Of a stretch of 64,000 bases of DNA, positions 1 through 7,302 are shown piece by piece. The stretch lies in assembly GCF_003860135.1 (NCBI RefSeq), contig NZ_RQYN01000009.1, positions 1 through 64,000 on the forward strand, in the 5' to 3' direction. Origin of the DNA: Tannerella forsythia (GTDB lineage Bacteria; Bacteroidota; Bacteroidia; Bacteroidales; Tannerellaceae). The notes beneath the pieces were generated by a model. That model worked only from the letters and a program-made list of their open reading frames with translations, was not told where the DNA came from and ran no database searches. Every line of letters starts with the position of its first letter. Within the stretch, counting starts at the first letter, position 1. A program made the position numbers and the translations under genes.

Positions 1-110
1 AAATTTCGCTACATACGGACGCGCGTAAACTTACATACGGATGTAAATTTATTTTCTCCCGTATGTAAATTTTGCTACATACGGACGCAGGTGTTTTTGC
101 TACCGTATGA
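1..110. repeat. CATACGG repeat cluster at left window edge
   Basis: A 22-bp sequence at 1-22 recurs at 67-88 with one difference. The heptamer CATACGG also occurs at 34-40, and its inverse CCGTATG at 59-65 and 103-109. TTACATACGG at 31-40 and CCGTATGTAA at 59-68 form a 10-bp inverted repeat. The cluster is cut by the window edge, so its full extent and its gene context on the left are unknown. The rest of 110-511 shows no supported gene. Confidence 0.6.
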
Positions 111-511
111 GGCTTCGAGAGCAACCGTACGCAATCATTAATATTCCCTAACAGATAAAAGCCAACTTTAGGATCGACGCGGTTTTTCATGATTTTTTCG
201 TGTTCCGAGAACGCGTGTGCATGGAGGGAGATACGCGGAATCCGCCCACATGTCTCGTATACATTATATATATGTATAGCGCGCTTCGTTCTCATTTTGC
301 TTATAACCGGTTAAGCATGTCATGCTAAACGTTGCAAAGATAAAAGGATTCTTTTGGCAATCCAAATCTTTTTTGGTGTTTTTTTTATAAAAGAAATCGC
401 CGGTACATGTCCGACATGTGATCTCCGAACGTACAAATCTTCGTAAGAGCCTTCCGAATGGATGCGAGAAAGACGTTATTTCAGGTCGGATGATGATCCT
501 GAACGAAGAGG

Positions 512-1006
512 TTACGGCAGACCAGAAATCGACACGACAAGGTCTCCGAGGGTGGCCTCCGTCAATGCGATCAGATGATGTGGGGCGATCTTGAGCTGCA
601 AACCTCGTCGGCCGGCACTCACGCAAATCCGATCAAACATCCGGCATGCTTCATGTATAAAAGTGGGAAAACGCTTTTTCATGCCAATGGGTGAGCAGCC
701 GCCGCGTATATACCCGGTTACGGAGAGTAATTCTTTCATAGGAAGCATGGCGACACTTTTATTACCCGAGATTCGGGCGACTTTCTTCAGGTCTACCTCG
801 GCATTACCGGGGATCAGACAGACAAACAAGCCGTTTCGGTCGCCGCGCAGAACGAGCGTTTTGAAGACCTGAGCAGGATCTTGTCCCAATTGCCCGGCAA
901 CATGCAAAGCCGTCAGATCATTTTCATCAACGACATACGACAACGTCTCATAAGGAATCCTCGCCTGCTCCACCAGACGCAAGGCGTTTGTTTTCTGCAT
1001 CTTCAT
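512..1006 (-). CDS. ybaK: YbaK/EbsC-family aminoacyl-tRNA deacylase
   Basis: This 164-residue protein matches the YbaK (Cys-tRNA(Pro) deacylase) family in length and in order of conserved blocks. It has an N-terminal QKTNALRLVEQ-type segment, a VFKTLVLRGD strand, the LDLKKVA-like segment (here VDLKKVARISG), and the GYIRGGCSPIGMKK loop of the substrate pocket. The family hydrolyses cysteine mischarged onto tRNA(Pro) in the cytoplasm. A TAACTTTG -7 box lies about 22 nt upstream, which fits this ATG. The internal ATG two codons later is an alternative start. It appears monocistronic, with the Rpn-type gene behind it on the same strand. Confidence 0.9.
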   Translation of the reverse strand: MKMQKTNALRLVEQARIPYETLSYVVDENDLTALHVAGQLGQDPAQVFKTLVLRGDRNGLFVCLIPGNAEVDLKKVARISGNKSVAMLPMKELLSVTGYIRGGCSPIGMKKRFPTFIHEACRMFDRICVSAGRRGLQLKIAPHHLIALTEATLGDLVVSISGLP

Positions 1007-1027
1007 CTTTCAACTGCATTTGGCGGG

Positions 1028-1035
1028 CAAAGTTA
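1028..1035 (-). promoter_or_regulatory. -7 promoter element for ybaK
   Basis: TAACTTTG on the minus strand matches the Bacteroidetes -7 consensus TAnnTTTG. The expected transcription start is near 1022, leaving a short leader before the ATG at 1006. No clear -33 TTTG is seen. Confidence 0.45.
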
Positions 1036-1082
1036 CACATAAAGAATCGAAAAAATCTTGTCGGGTAACAGGGTATACATAT

Positions 1083-1120
1083 AAAAAGAAATCCCCCCGT
1101 GCGGACATACCGCACAAGGG
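1083..1120 (-). terminator. Probable rho-independent terminator after the Rpn-type gene
   Basis: Read on the minus strand, a GC-rich hairpin (CCC-GTGCGG paired with CCGCACGGG, two-base bulge, 5-nt loop) is followed by a T-rich tract. It lies about 100 nt past the stop of the Rpn-type gene. Confidence 0.5.
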
Positions 1121-1221
1121 AATTTCAAACCCTAAAAACTTGCTATGGCATCAATCCGTTATTTCACAACAACCTTATATACCGAGCCGTGTCTCTAAAC
1201 GCCACAACACCGTATGTCCTT

Positions 1222-2127
1222 CTACAACTTTGCTATTTCTTCGGGAAGCAATCCGGTACAAGCCTCTATGACATCGACGGAGATCCCCGAAGCTTTCATC
1301 TTTTTGGCCGTTTCAAGAATTCCTTCCGCGAGGCCTTCTCTGCGTCCTTCCGCATGACCTTGAGCATGACCTTGAGCATGACCTTCCGCGAGGCCTGTCT
1401 CCCATGCTTTTTTTTGCTGCTCTTTAGCATAGCTTTCTACGGCCAAATTCGTCCGGTAAATATCCAAACTTCGCTGATACATGCGACGCTCTTTTGCCGG
1501 AAGATTCTCCACGTCACATAGCTCTTCGAGACGTTCGAAGAGCATCTTTCGAGCCTTGAATGGCATTCGTTTAAATGTTTCCATATGCTTCAATACAAAA
1601 ATCCAACGTTCGAAATCTGTCGTACACGAGTGTTCGTCTTTTTCGAACAGCGGCATGGTAATAAATATCTGGCGCAGTTTATCGCAAAACATCTTACCCG
1701 TGTCCCTGTCGGACAAAATCACGTCCGTACGAAATTTGGCCTCTTCTCCTTCGAATGTAAAATTCATAAAAAAGACACCATAGACGGCCTTTACAGCATA
1801 TTGCCAACCTCTTCCCTTTTGACCCTGTTCGGATAACGCACGAGAAACGTAATAGAGCGCACGCTCCTTGAAATTGCTCTGTGTCCGGTTCTGCATCTCC
1901 ACGATAATCTGCTCTCCGCTATCGGTCGTACAGTACACATCATAAATAATCGAACGCATGTCTTCGTCTCCGGGAAGACGTTCACTGTTCAGAAATGTCA
2001 GGTCTTTAATCACCCTTTCGCCAAGAAGAAGACTGTTGAGAAAATCAATTAACAATTCTTTACTCACTTCCTGACCGAATATCTTTTTGAACCCGTAGTC
2101 CGTAAACGGATTAATAAACCGCGACAT
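1222..2127 (-). CDS. Rpn/YhgA-family PD-(D/E)XK nuclease (putative transposase family)
   Basis: The 301-residue protein begins SRFINPFTDYGFKKIFG, the typical opening of the Rpn family (recombination-promoting nuclease, formerly called transposase_31). The nuclease core is visible as D in SIIYDVYCT followed by the ExQ motif in IIVEMQNRTQ. The C-terminal third has an alanine/glycine/glutamate tract with tandem GHAQ/GHAEG units, as is common in this family. The start at 2127 is chosen because AGGAGG sits six bases upstream and a -7 box covers 2152-2159. A start at 2154 would fall inside the promoter. Family members nick or cut DNA and promote RecA-independent recombination. The role here is not known. 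Confidence 0.85.
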   Translation of the reverse strand: MSRFINPFTDYGFKKIFGQEVSKELLIDFLNSLLLGERVIKDLTFLNSERLPGDEDMRSIIYDVYCTTDSGEQIIVEMQNRTQSNFKERALYYVSRALSEQGQKGRGWQYAVKAVYGVFFMNFTFEGEEAKFRTDVILSDRDTGKMFCDKLRQIFITMPLFEKDEHSCTTDFERWIFVLKHMETFKRMPFKARKMLFERLEELCDVENLPAKERRMYQRSLDIYRTNLAVESYAKEQQKKAWETGLAEGHAQGHAQGHAEGRREGLAEGILETAKKMKASGISVDVIEACTGLLPEEIAKL

Positions 2128-2151
2128 ACACACCTCCTTTTCGTTTGACAA

Positions 2152-2183
2152 CAAAGATACGTTTTTTTCGGTATATATCCAAT
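2152..2183 (-). promoter_or_regulatory. Promoter of the Rpn-type gene
   Basis: ATTG (2183-2180) is followed after 20 nt by TATCTTTG (2159-2152), close to the Bacteroidetes consensus TTTG-N19-21-TAnnTTTG. It places transcription start near 2146, upstream of the Shine-Dalgarno-supported ATG at 2127. Confidence 0.65.
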
Positions 2184-2359
2184 CTTGGTTTTTTGAATGA
2201 CGTTTTTTACCGTTTTTCTACAATTTGAGGGCCGTTAAGCTTCAGTATAAATTTTGTTGTGAGGTTAGGAGACTTATAGCGCTTATTATCGATCTCGATT
2301 CCCTTCGAAGCAAGATTACGTGTATTCAAATGACCCAAAGCCACCAATAATCTCCAGCA

Positions 2360-3268
2360 TCACCGTTTGATTTCGATACGGCTATGGAGAGGCGCTCTCA
2401 GTCCGGACGCACTTCTGTAATGAATTTCGGCATAGCCGATTTTCAGTTTCGAGCGTATCTTGACGGGGATAAAGTTATCGTCATCGCCTACCCACAACTC
2501 GGCCGCGGCCGTGGTTTGCGTGAAAGCTTTATCGTAAATGTCGACTGAAAAATGGAGAGTCCGGTATTTGACGTTTCCGCGTTGGACGACCGCCTGTCCC
2601 TGATAGCGATAGCTGATTTTCACCAAATCTTTTCCGATAGCCACAGTCATCGGGAACGTATCTCCGGTTTTGAGTTTTTTCCGGTCTATGGTGCGCAAAA
2701 AGAAAGTAGCTCCCAGCATGTCGAACGCGCAACCCGAGCGCACGGTGAGCGTCGTATCGATTTTCGTTTCAGTCGGTGTATAGCGGCGCGAGTGTATCGA
2801 AGTACGTCGGTTCGGATACGAAAAAGTAAGTTCGTCGATCAGGTAATAATGATTCTCGTGCGTACGCTTCGAGCTGAACAGCAACGAATAGTCCGGAGCA
2901 TAATAGCAATCCATCGTATCACGCATCCGATAGACGGATTCGAAGAGATTGACCGTACGGAAATGCAACCGGTAGCGCGAAGCACTCTGCCCTTGATAGG
3001 TGGCCTTCCCGAACGAGAGAGAGGCTTCACCGGCGCGTGACATGAGCAACCCCCATTTAAAATAGATGTCGTAGTTTACCGTCTCGCCATGATTGATTGG
3101 CGGCGTCGAGGGGAGACATTGCGCCCGCGCATTCGCAACAAACAAGAGCGCGCAAATCGCCTTAATAACGATGCGACCGTATTTAAAACGGCAGCCCGAT
3201 GGGGCCGCCCGACGAGCGTCCGGAGGACCGGCCTTCTTCTTTGTAATCACGTTTTCTTCGCGTAACAT
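2360..3268 (-). CDS. DUF3108 domain-containing exported protein
   Basis: This 302-residue protein resembles the DUF3108 family. It has a hydrophobic export segment (IVIKAICALLFVANARAQC, residues about 33-51) followed by a beta-rich domain with the family-like opening GETVNYDIYFKWGLLMSRAGEASL. The only ATG before the signal-like segment lies 86 nt inside the upstream gene, in another frame. Either the genes overlap, or translation starts at a non-ATG codon closer to residue 30. No promoter is visible between them, so the gene is probably co-transcribed with the Ig-like lipoprotein gene. The function of the family is unknown; periplasmic or outer-membrane location is an inference. Confidence 0.8.
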   Translation of the reverse strand: MLREENVITKKKAGPPDARRAAPSGCRFKYGRIVIKAICALLFVANARAQCLPSTPPINHGETVNYDIYFKWGLLMSRAGEASLSFGKATYQGQSASRYRLHFRTVNLFESVYRMRDTMDCYYAPDYSLLFSSKRTHENHYYLIDELTFSYPNRRTSIHSRRYTPTETKIDTTLTVRSGCAFDMLGATFFLRTIDRKKLKTGDTFPMTVAIGKDLVKISYRYQGQAVVQRGNVKYRTLHFSVDIYDKAFTQTTAAAELWVGDDDNFIPVKIRSKLKIGYAEIHYRSASGLRAPLHSRIEIKR

Positions 3269-5096
3269 CTTTAGGCTTGTTTTTTGTAATTTCCGGCAGT
3301 TTCTGTCGAGTGACGGGCGTATCAGTCACGTCCCACGTTTCCTCAATCTCCCAGTTAGCCCGCATCGTATAGATTTTCGGTGAATAATACACCGTTTCGG
3401 GCTGTCGTTTCTCGGTATAATTGCCGGTATCCCACACTCCGTTCTCGTTCGTATCGACAGTCAGCCGGGCATAATATTTCTCGGGCAACAGATTGGAGAA
3501 CAGTACCCCTCCGCCTTTAACCCGGCCTTTCCGCACAGGCTCGTCATTCGCATTCAACAGTTCCACGAAAGCCGGCTCGGCAACTCCTTCGATATTGAGA
3601 TAGAGATGCCCGTACTCCTCCTTTTTCCGGATCTGAAACGATGCTTCGTAAGTTTCGTTATGATGTCCGTAAATGCTTTGCAACTGTGCCGAATCGATGG
3701 TGACGCGATAGTTCGCACCGTATTTCCACGGATGCCGGACGTGATATTTCAGCAGATCAAGGCTGTCTTGCGCCAATCTGAAATCGACAGGCGTCCAGAG
3801 CGTATCGTTTTGCTGTTCGAGAAGGATGGCTTCGCGTCTCGGTTCGATGACCGGCTCGTTGAATACGAACGAAACGGTATCGTGTATCTCAATCGTACCG
3901 GAGGCTTTGGACTGAAGCGTCAGGAAAACTTTCGGCTCGGCCTCGCCTTTCTTCGGTTTCTTCGGCGCGCGTTGCTTACGGAACGTGAGATGAATCGTAT
4001 CCGTTTGCGAACGCAGTCTGTTCGTCGAGTCGCTCTTCAGGTAGTCGACTTGGAGATGCAGCGTATCGCGTTTCCAGACCATCGAATCCGTAATCCAGTA
4101 GTGCAGAGCCGTGTTTCCTTCGGCCGGCTGCATCAGGAACCACGGATCGCGGTTCGGCCGGTCGAGCAGCGTGAGCTGCGGCAACGAGTCGGTCGGAGCG
4201 TTGAATTTGAGCACAAATCGGTTAGCCTGCGGTCGCTCGGGGCGAAGCATATATTGACGGCGGAATTTCTCTTTGAAAAGGAACAGGACGATGTCGTCGG
4301 GCAGAAAGCGGGTATACTCGACCGTACGGATCGTATCGACCGTAACGGAATCTTTCCAGGCCGTATCCTGACGAAGGGCCAGTTCGAAGGTCGGTGTCAC
4401 GAGCGAGTCGAGAAACGCGATCTCTTCGCCCGGCTGATCGAACAGGTAATCACGGTTCGCATCTTTCAGCGCGTAGAGGCGATACGTTCCTTCGGCGATG
4501 TTGCGGATGGTAAAGCGTCCGCGATCGTTCGTTTTCGACGTTCTCAGGAAAGGAGTTGTCGTAAAAGCGGAGTCGGCCGGATCAGCATGCAGTCCGACCA
4601 TGATGCCCGGCATCGGCTCGAGGTTGGCGGCATTAAGCAGGGTACCCGAAATCTCCAGCGAGTCGATCGTTTCGCCCGTCGAAAAAGCAAAGCTGAAATT
4701 TTCGAACACGTTTTTTTCGTTATTGTCCGACACGGAATTCGTAAAATCGATCGTGTACGTCATGTCGGGTTTCAGCGTATCTTTCAGTTCGACGCGAATC
4801 TTTTTACCCATCACCTGTATGCTCGGCAGTTCCTTTTGAGGGGGGGTGATGATGACATTTTCGGAAGGTTTCTCGATCTGAATCAGTTCGTCGAACAGAA
4901 TTTCGACCCGCTTGCCTTTGTAGCCCGTCTGATACGGCGCAGGCGTACTGCTCACGAACTTCGGGGGCTGTTCGTCGTATGGTCCTCCGTTGGGCGAAGC
5001 CATGTTGGCACACGAGACCAGAGCATAGCAGCACCATAACGCCTGCACGATACATCCGATGCGATGCAGCATCTTTTTTTCTCTGTCTTTCAGCAT
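3183..5096 (-). CDS. Ig-like domain lipoprotein (Bacteroidales type)
   Basis: This 637-residue predicted lipoprotein has a signal sequence ending in the lipobox-like ALVSC. It is followed by the ASPNGGPYDEQPPKFVSS opening typical of Bacteroidales Ig-like (Ig_5/SbsA-like) proteins. A first Ig-like domain spans about residues 30-130. A carboxypeptidase-regulatory-like beta segment (GRFTIRNIAEGTYRLYALKD) follows at about 190-225. The C-terminal part has a Pro/Arg-rich tail with RSSGRSSGG. The ATG at 5096 is preferred because the TATCTTTG box at 5132-5139 is just upstream; longer starts would precede the promoter. The function is unknown, probably on the cell surface or in the outer membrane. Confidence 0.8.
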   Translation of the reverse strand: MLKDREKKMLHRIGCIVQALWCCYALVSCANMASPNGGPYDEQPPKFVSSTPAPYQTGYKGKRVEILFDELIQIEKPSENVIITPPQKELPSIQVMGKKIRVELKDTLKPDMTYTIDFTNSVSDNNEKNVFENFSFAFSTGETIDSLEISGTLLNAANLEPMPGIMVGLHADPADSAFTTTPFLRTSKTNDRGRFTIRNIAEGTYRLYALKDANRDYLFDQPGEEIAFLDSLVTPTFELALRQDTAWKDSVTVDTIRTVEYTRFLPDDIVLFLFKEKFRRQYMLRPERPQANRFVLKFNAPTDSLPQLTLLDRPNRDPWFLMQPAEGNTALHYWITDSMVWKRDTLHLQVDYLKSDSTNRLRSQTDTIHLTFRKQRAPKKPKKGEAEPKVFLTLQSKASGTIEIHDTVSFVFNEPVIEPRREAILLEQQNDTLWTPVDFRLAQDSLDLLKYHVRHPWKYGANYRVTIDSAQLQSIYGHHNETYEASFQIRKKEEYGHLYLNIEGVAEPAFVELLNANDEPVRKGRVKGGGVLFSNLLPEKYYARLTVDTNENGVWDTGNYTEKRQPETVYYSPKIYTMRANWEIEETWDVTDTPVTRQKLPEITKNKPKDVTRRKRDYKEEGRSSGRSSGGPIGLPF

Positions 5097-5131
5097 CACC
5101 GTCTTCTCTGTTGTTTCTCTTTTTGCCGCGG

Positions 5132-5163
5132 CAAAGATAACGTAAATGCGGGCAGAAATGAAA
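5132..5163 (-). promoter_or_regulatory. Promoter of the Ig-like lipoprotein gene
   Basis: TTTC (5163-5160), a 20-nt spacer and TATCTTTG (5139-5132) form a near-consensus Bacteroidetes promoter. The predicted start near 5126 gives a leader of about 30 nt before the ATG at 5096. Confidence 0.55.
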
Positions 5164-5164
5164 T

Positions 5165-6439
5165 TTATTTTGCGGCAGTCTTGATCAGCCGGAAACCGAT
5201 ACGACAGTAGAGGCATTTCCGTTTGTCGCAATATTCACGCCGCAGCTGAATCAACGCCTGAGAATCGCAGGCATTCTTGGCCGGTACTCCGGCATCGGTA
5301 AAGACTTTGACGATGCTATTGCGTTCAGGCGGTATCTGTTCGAGCAGACGAAGCGCCTGTTCGCCGTATTCCGGTTGCTGCTTCTGCTTACCGTACGCAA
5401 AGAGGACAGGTGCCACCGTGTTAATCATCACAATATAGGCCGCATGGAGACCGATCGGTTTCTTACGTGCCGGCGACGGGAAATCAAAATGATAATGCGT
5501 ATCCCAATATGTCGACGGAGGAACGTTGAAACATTGCTGCAATTTCTCGATCGACGGATTTTCGAGTATTTCGGAAAAAAGCGTATCGTTGTGCGTCCAA
5601 ACGGAAGCCAGCTGTGCCAATCGCAGATGCGGGAAATTGACCGGGCGCGTGCGCAACCGTTTGAACAGAAAACCATCCACCGGCCTCAGGCCGTATTTCT
5701 TTTGCAGAAAGGCATATTCGAGTCGAAGCGTTTGGTAATATGCGTCCTCTTTCTCGGCGGAGAGCAGTCCCGCCTGACCGAAGAGCAGCGCCTCAACCTG
5801 CATGCTGTTGTCCCGATGTTTCCGGATATATTTAAATGGCAGGCTCACAGCCAGCCATTCGAAAGCGTCGCTATTCGTTCCGAAGCCGAAATTACGGGTC
5901 AGCGTGAGATAAAAAACTTCGTTCCAGTCGTATCTCGTTTGCTGTAACCTCTTGAAGATGTCTTCCGTCTTCCGCTCCAGACGCTCGCCAAGCAACGCGC
6001 TCAACCACCCCGACAAGAAGGGAGGGCTGATTTCACGAAGCCTCGCGGCACACGCTACCGAGCCGTCGCGCGACAGCAACCAGTCGATGCTCTGCTGCAC
6101 CTTTGCAGGCACATGCAATACGACTTGGGGCAACACTTCGCCGTTACTGCGACAAACAGAGGCATCGTTTTCTCCGACGACGTGCAGAATCACCGAGTCG
6201 TACGCGGGATTCCGGTCGTGCCCGTGCCGCACCCAATCGGATGCCTTTCCGTGAATTTCGATATCACCGGCCCAGACCGTTCCGGCGATGCGCAGTTTGG
6301 CGTTGAAGAAATCCGCTCCCGCGTCCGTGTTTGCAAAACCCGGATCGATCACTGCTACCGGATCACCGTCCGTAGTACGCAGATCGGCTTCGTCGTAAAG
6401 CCGGTATTTCCAGAGGTATTGTAAGACTCGTTCTTTCAT
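5165..6439 (-). CDS. DUF2851 family protein
   Basis: This 424-residue soluble protein resembles the DUF2851 family, which is almost confined to Bacteroidetes. Recognisable blocks are the opening KERVLQYLWKYRLY, the DPGFANTDAGADFFNAKLRI segment, GDIEIHGKASDWVRHGHD and ILHVVGENDA. Near the C-terminus there is a cysteine-containing block (CDKRKCLYCRIGFRLIK) that could bind metal. The start at 6439 is chosen over 6469 because a TATATTTG -7 box lies at 6474-6467. The gene is divergent from dapB, and the two promoters overlap. The function is unknown; the GDIEIH-type motif suggests a nuclease-like fold, but that is only a guess. Confidence 0.85.
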   Translation of the reverse strand: MKERVLQYLWKYRLYDEADLRTTDGDPVAVIDPGFANTDAGADFFNAKLRIAGTVWAGDIEIHGKASDWVRHGHDRNPAYDSVILHVVGENDASVCRSNGEVLPQVVLHVPAKVQQSIDWLLSRDGSVACAARLREISPPFLSGWLSALLGERLERKTEDIFKRLQQTRYDWNEVFYLTLTRNFGFGTNSDAFEWLAVSLPFKYIRKHRDNSMQVEALLFGQAGLLSAEKEDAYYQTLRLEYAFLQKKYGLRPVDGFLFKRLRTRPVNFPHLRLAQLASVWTHNDTLFSEILENPSIEKLQQCFNVPPSTYWDTHYHFDFPSPARKKPIGLHAAYIVMINTVAPVLFAYGKQKQQPEYGEQALRLLEQIPPERNSIVKVFTDAGVPAKNACDSQALIQLRREYCDKRKCLYCRIGFRLIKTAAK

Positions 6440-6460
6440 TTTGCAATAGTTTTGGAAAAC

Positions 6461-6494
6461 TTTGCCCAAATATAATACAAAATCCTTATATTTG
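6461..6494 (+). promoter_or_regulatory. Promoter of the dapB operon, overlapping the divergent DUF2851 promoter
   Basis: TTTG at 6461-6464 and TATATTTG at 6487-6494 are separated by 22 nt, one more than usual. Within the same stretch the minus strand carries TATATTTG at 6474-6467, the likely -7 box of the divergent DUF2851 gene. The two promoters therefore share DNA and may compete. Confidence 0.6.
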
Positions 6495-6501
6495 CGCCTT
6501 T

Positions 6502-6546
6502 ATGAGAAAAAAGTTTACGGTAACGATAATCAGTCAGAAGAACTAA
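6502..6546 (+). CDS. Short leader ORF (14 codons) before dapB
   Basis: An ATG at 6502 opens a 14-codon ORF encoding MRKKFTVTIISQKN and ending TAA at 6544-6546, four bases before the dapB ATG. The predicted transcription start is within a few bases of its ATG, so it would be nearly leaderless. dapB itself has no visible Shine-Dalgarno sequence, so coupled translation is plausible. Three of 14 codons are lysine, the end product of the pathway, but they are not in a run and no attenuator pair was seen. Confidence 0.4.
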   Translation: MRKKFTVTIISQKN

Positions 6547-6550
6547 GCAG

Positions 6551-7297
6551 ATGAAAATAGCATTGATAGGCTACGGGAAGATGGGGAAAGCCGTCGAAGA
6601 AGCTGCCCTGAAACGGGGACATGAGATCGTTTCGATTATCGATGTCGACCATCATGACGCCTTCCGTTCGGAGGCTTTTCGAAGCGCCGACGTGGCCATC
6701 GAATTTACAAGACCGGATACCGCGTTCGATAATTACATGCAGTGCTTTGCGGCCGGTGTGCCCGTCGTCAGCGGAACGACCGGATGGCTCGACCGGCTCG
6801 ACGAAGTCAAAGCGATCTGTCGTAACGAAGGACGGACTTTCTTCTATGCATCGAACTTCAGCATCGGCATGAACCTGTTTTTTGCCGTAAATGCTTATCT
6901 GGCCAAACTGATGAACCGCTTCACCGACTACGACGTACAGATCACCGAAACGCATCACATCCATAAGTTAGACGCACCGAGCGGGACCGCCATCACGCTG
7001 GCCGACGATATCCTCAAGGCTATCGACCGCAAGACACACCGTGTATCGGGCAAGGCCGAACATCCCGAAGAGTTGGCCGTGCTGTCCGTCCGCGAAGGAG
7101 AAGTGCCGGGCATCCACGAGGTGGAGTACGATTCGGAGACGGACTTCATCCGTATCTGCCACAGTGCGAAAAGTCGTGCCGGTCTGGCACTGGGCGCCGT
7201 GCTTGCGGCAGAGTTCACCGTGGGAAAAACAGGCTTCCTCGGAATGAACGATTTACTTCAAATCTCTCTCCCTAGAATACAAAAAAATAACGAATAA
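6551..7297 (+). CDS. dapB: 4-hydroxy-tetrahydrodipicolinate reductase
   Basis: DapB reduces 4-hydroxy-tetrahydrodipicolinate with NAD(P)H in the diaminopimelate/lysine pathway, supplying cell-wall precursor in the cytoplasm. The 248-residue protein has the N-terminal dinucleotide-binding GYGKMGKAV (residues 7-15) and the SGTTGW loop (74-79). It also has the active-site signature ETHHIHKLDAPSGTA (133-147), with the catalytic histidine and lysine. It is the first long gene of a tight operon: lepB begins five bases after its stop. Confidence 0.97.
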   Translation: MKIALIGYGKMGKAVEEAALKRGHEIVSIIDVDHHDAFRSEAFRSADVAIEFTRPDTAFDNYMQCFAAGVPVVSGTTGWLDRLDEVKAICRNEGRTFFYASNFSIGMNLFFAVNAYLAKLMNRFTDYDVQITETHHIHKLDAPSGTAITLADDILKAIDRKTHRVSGKAEHPEELAVLSVREGEVPGIHEVEYDSETDFIRICHSAKSRAGLALGAVLAAEFTVGKTGFLGMNDLLQISLPRIQKNNE

Positions 7298-7302
7298 TAA
7301 CA

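Noticed and set aside
1222-2127. Active insertion sequence, because the family is sometimes labelled transposase
   Set aside because: No terminal inverted repeats or target duplications flank the gene, and it has a normal promoter, so a resident Rpn-type nuclease is more likely.
3606-5039. Long plus-strand open frame (477 codons) opposite the Ig-like lipoprotein gene
   Set aside because: It is antisense to a gene with a clear lipoprotein signal and promoter, is very Arg-rich, and shows no recognisable domain.
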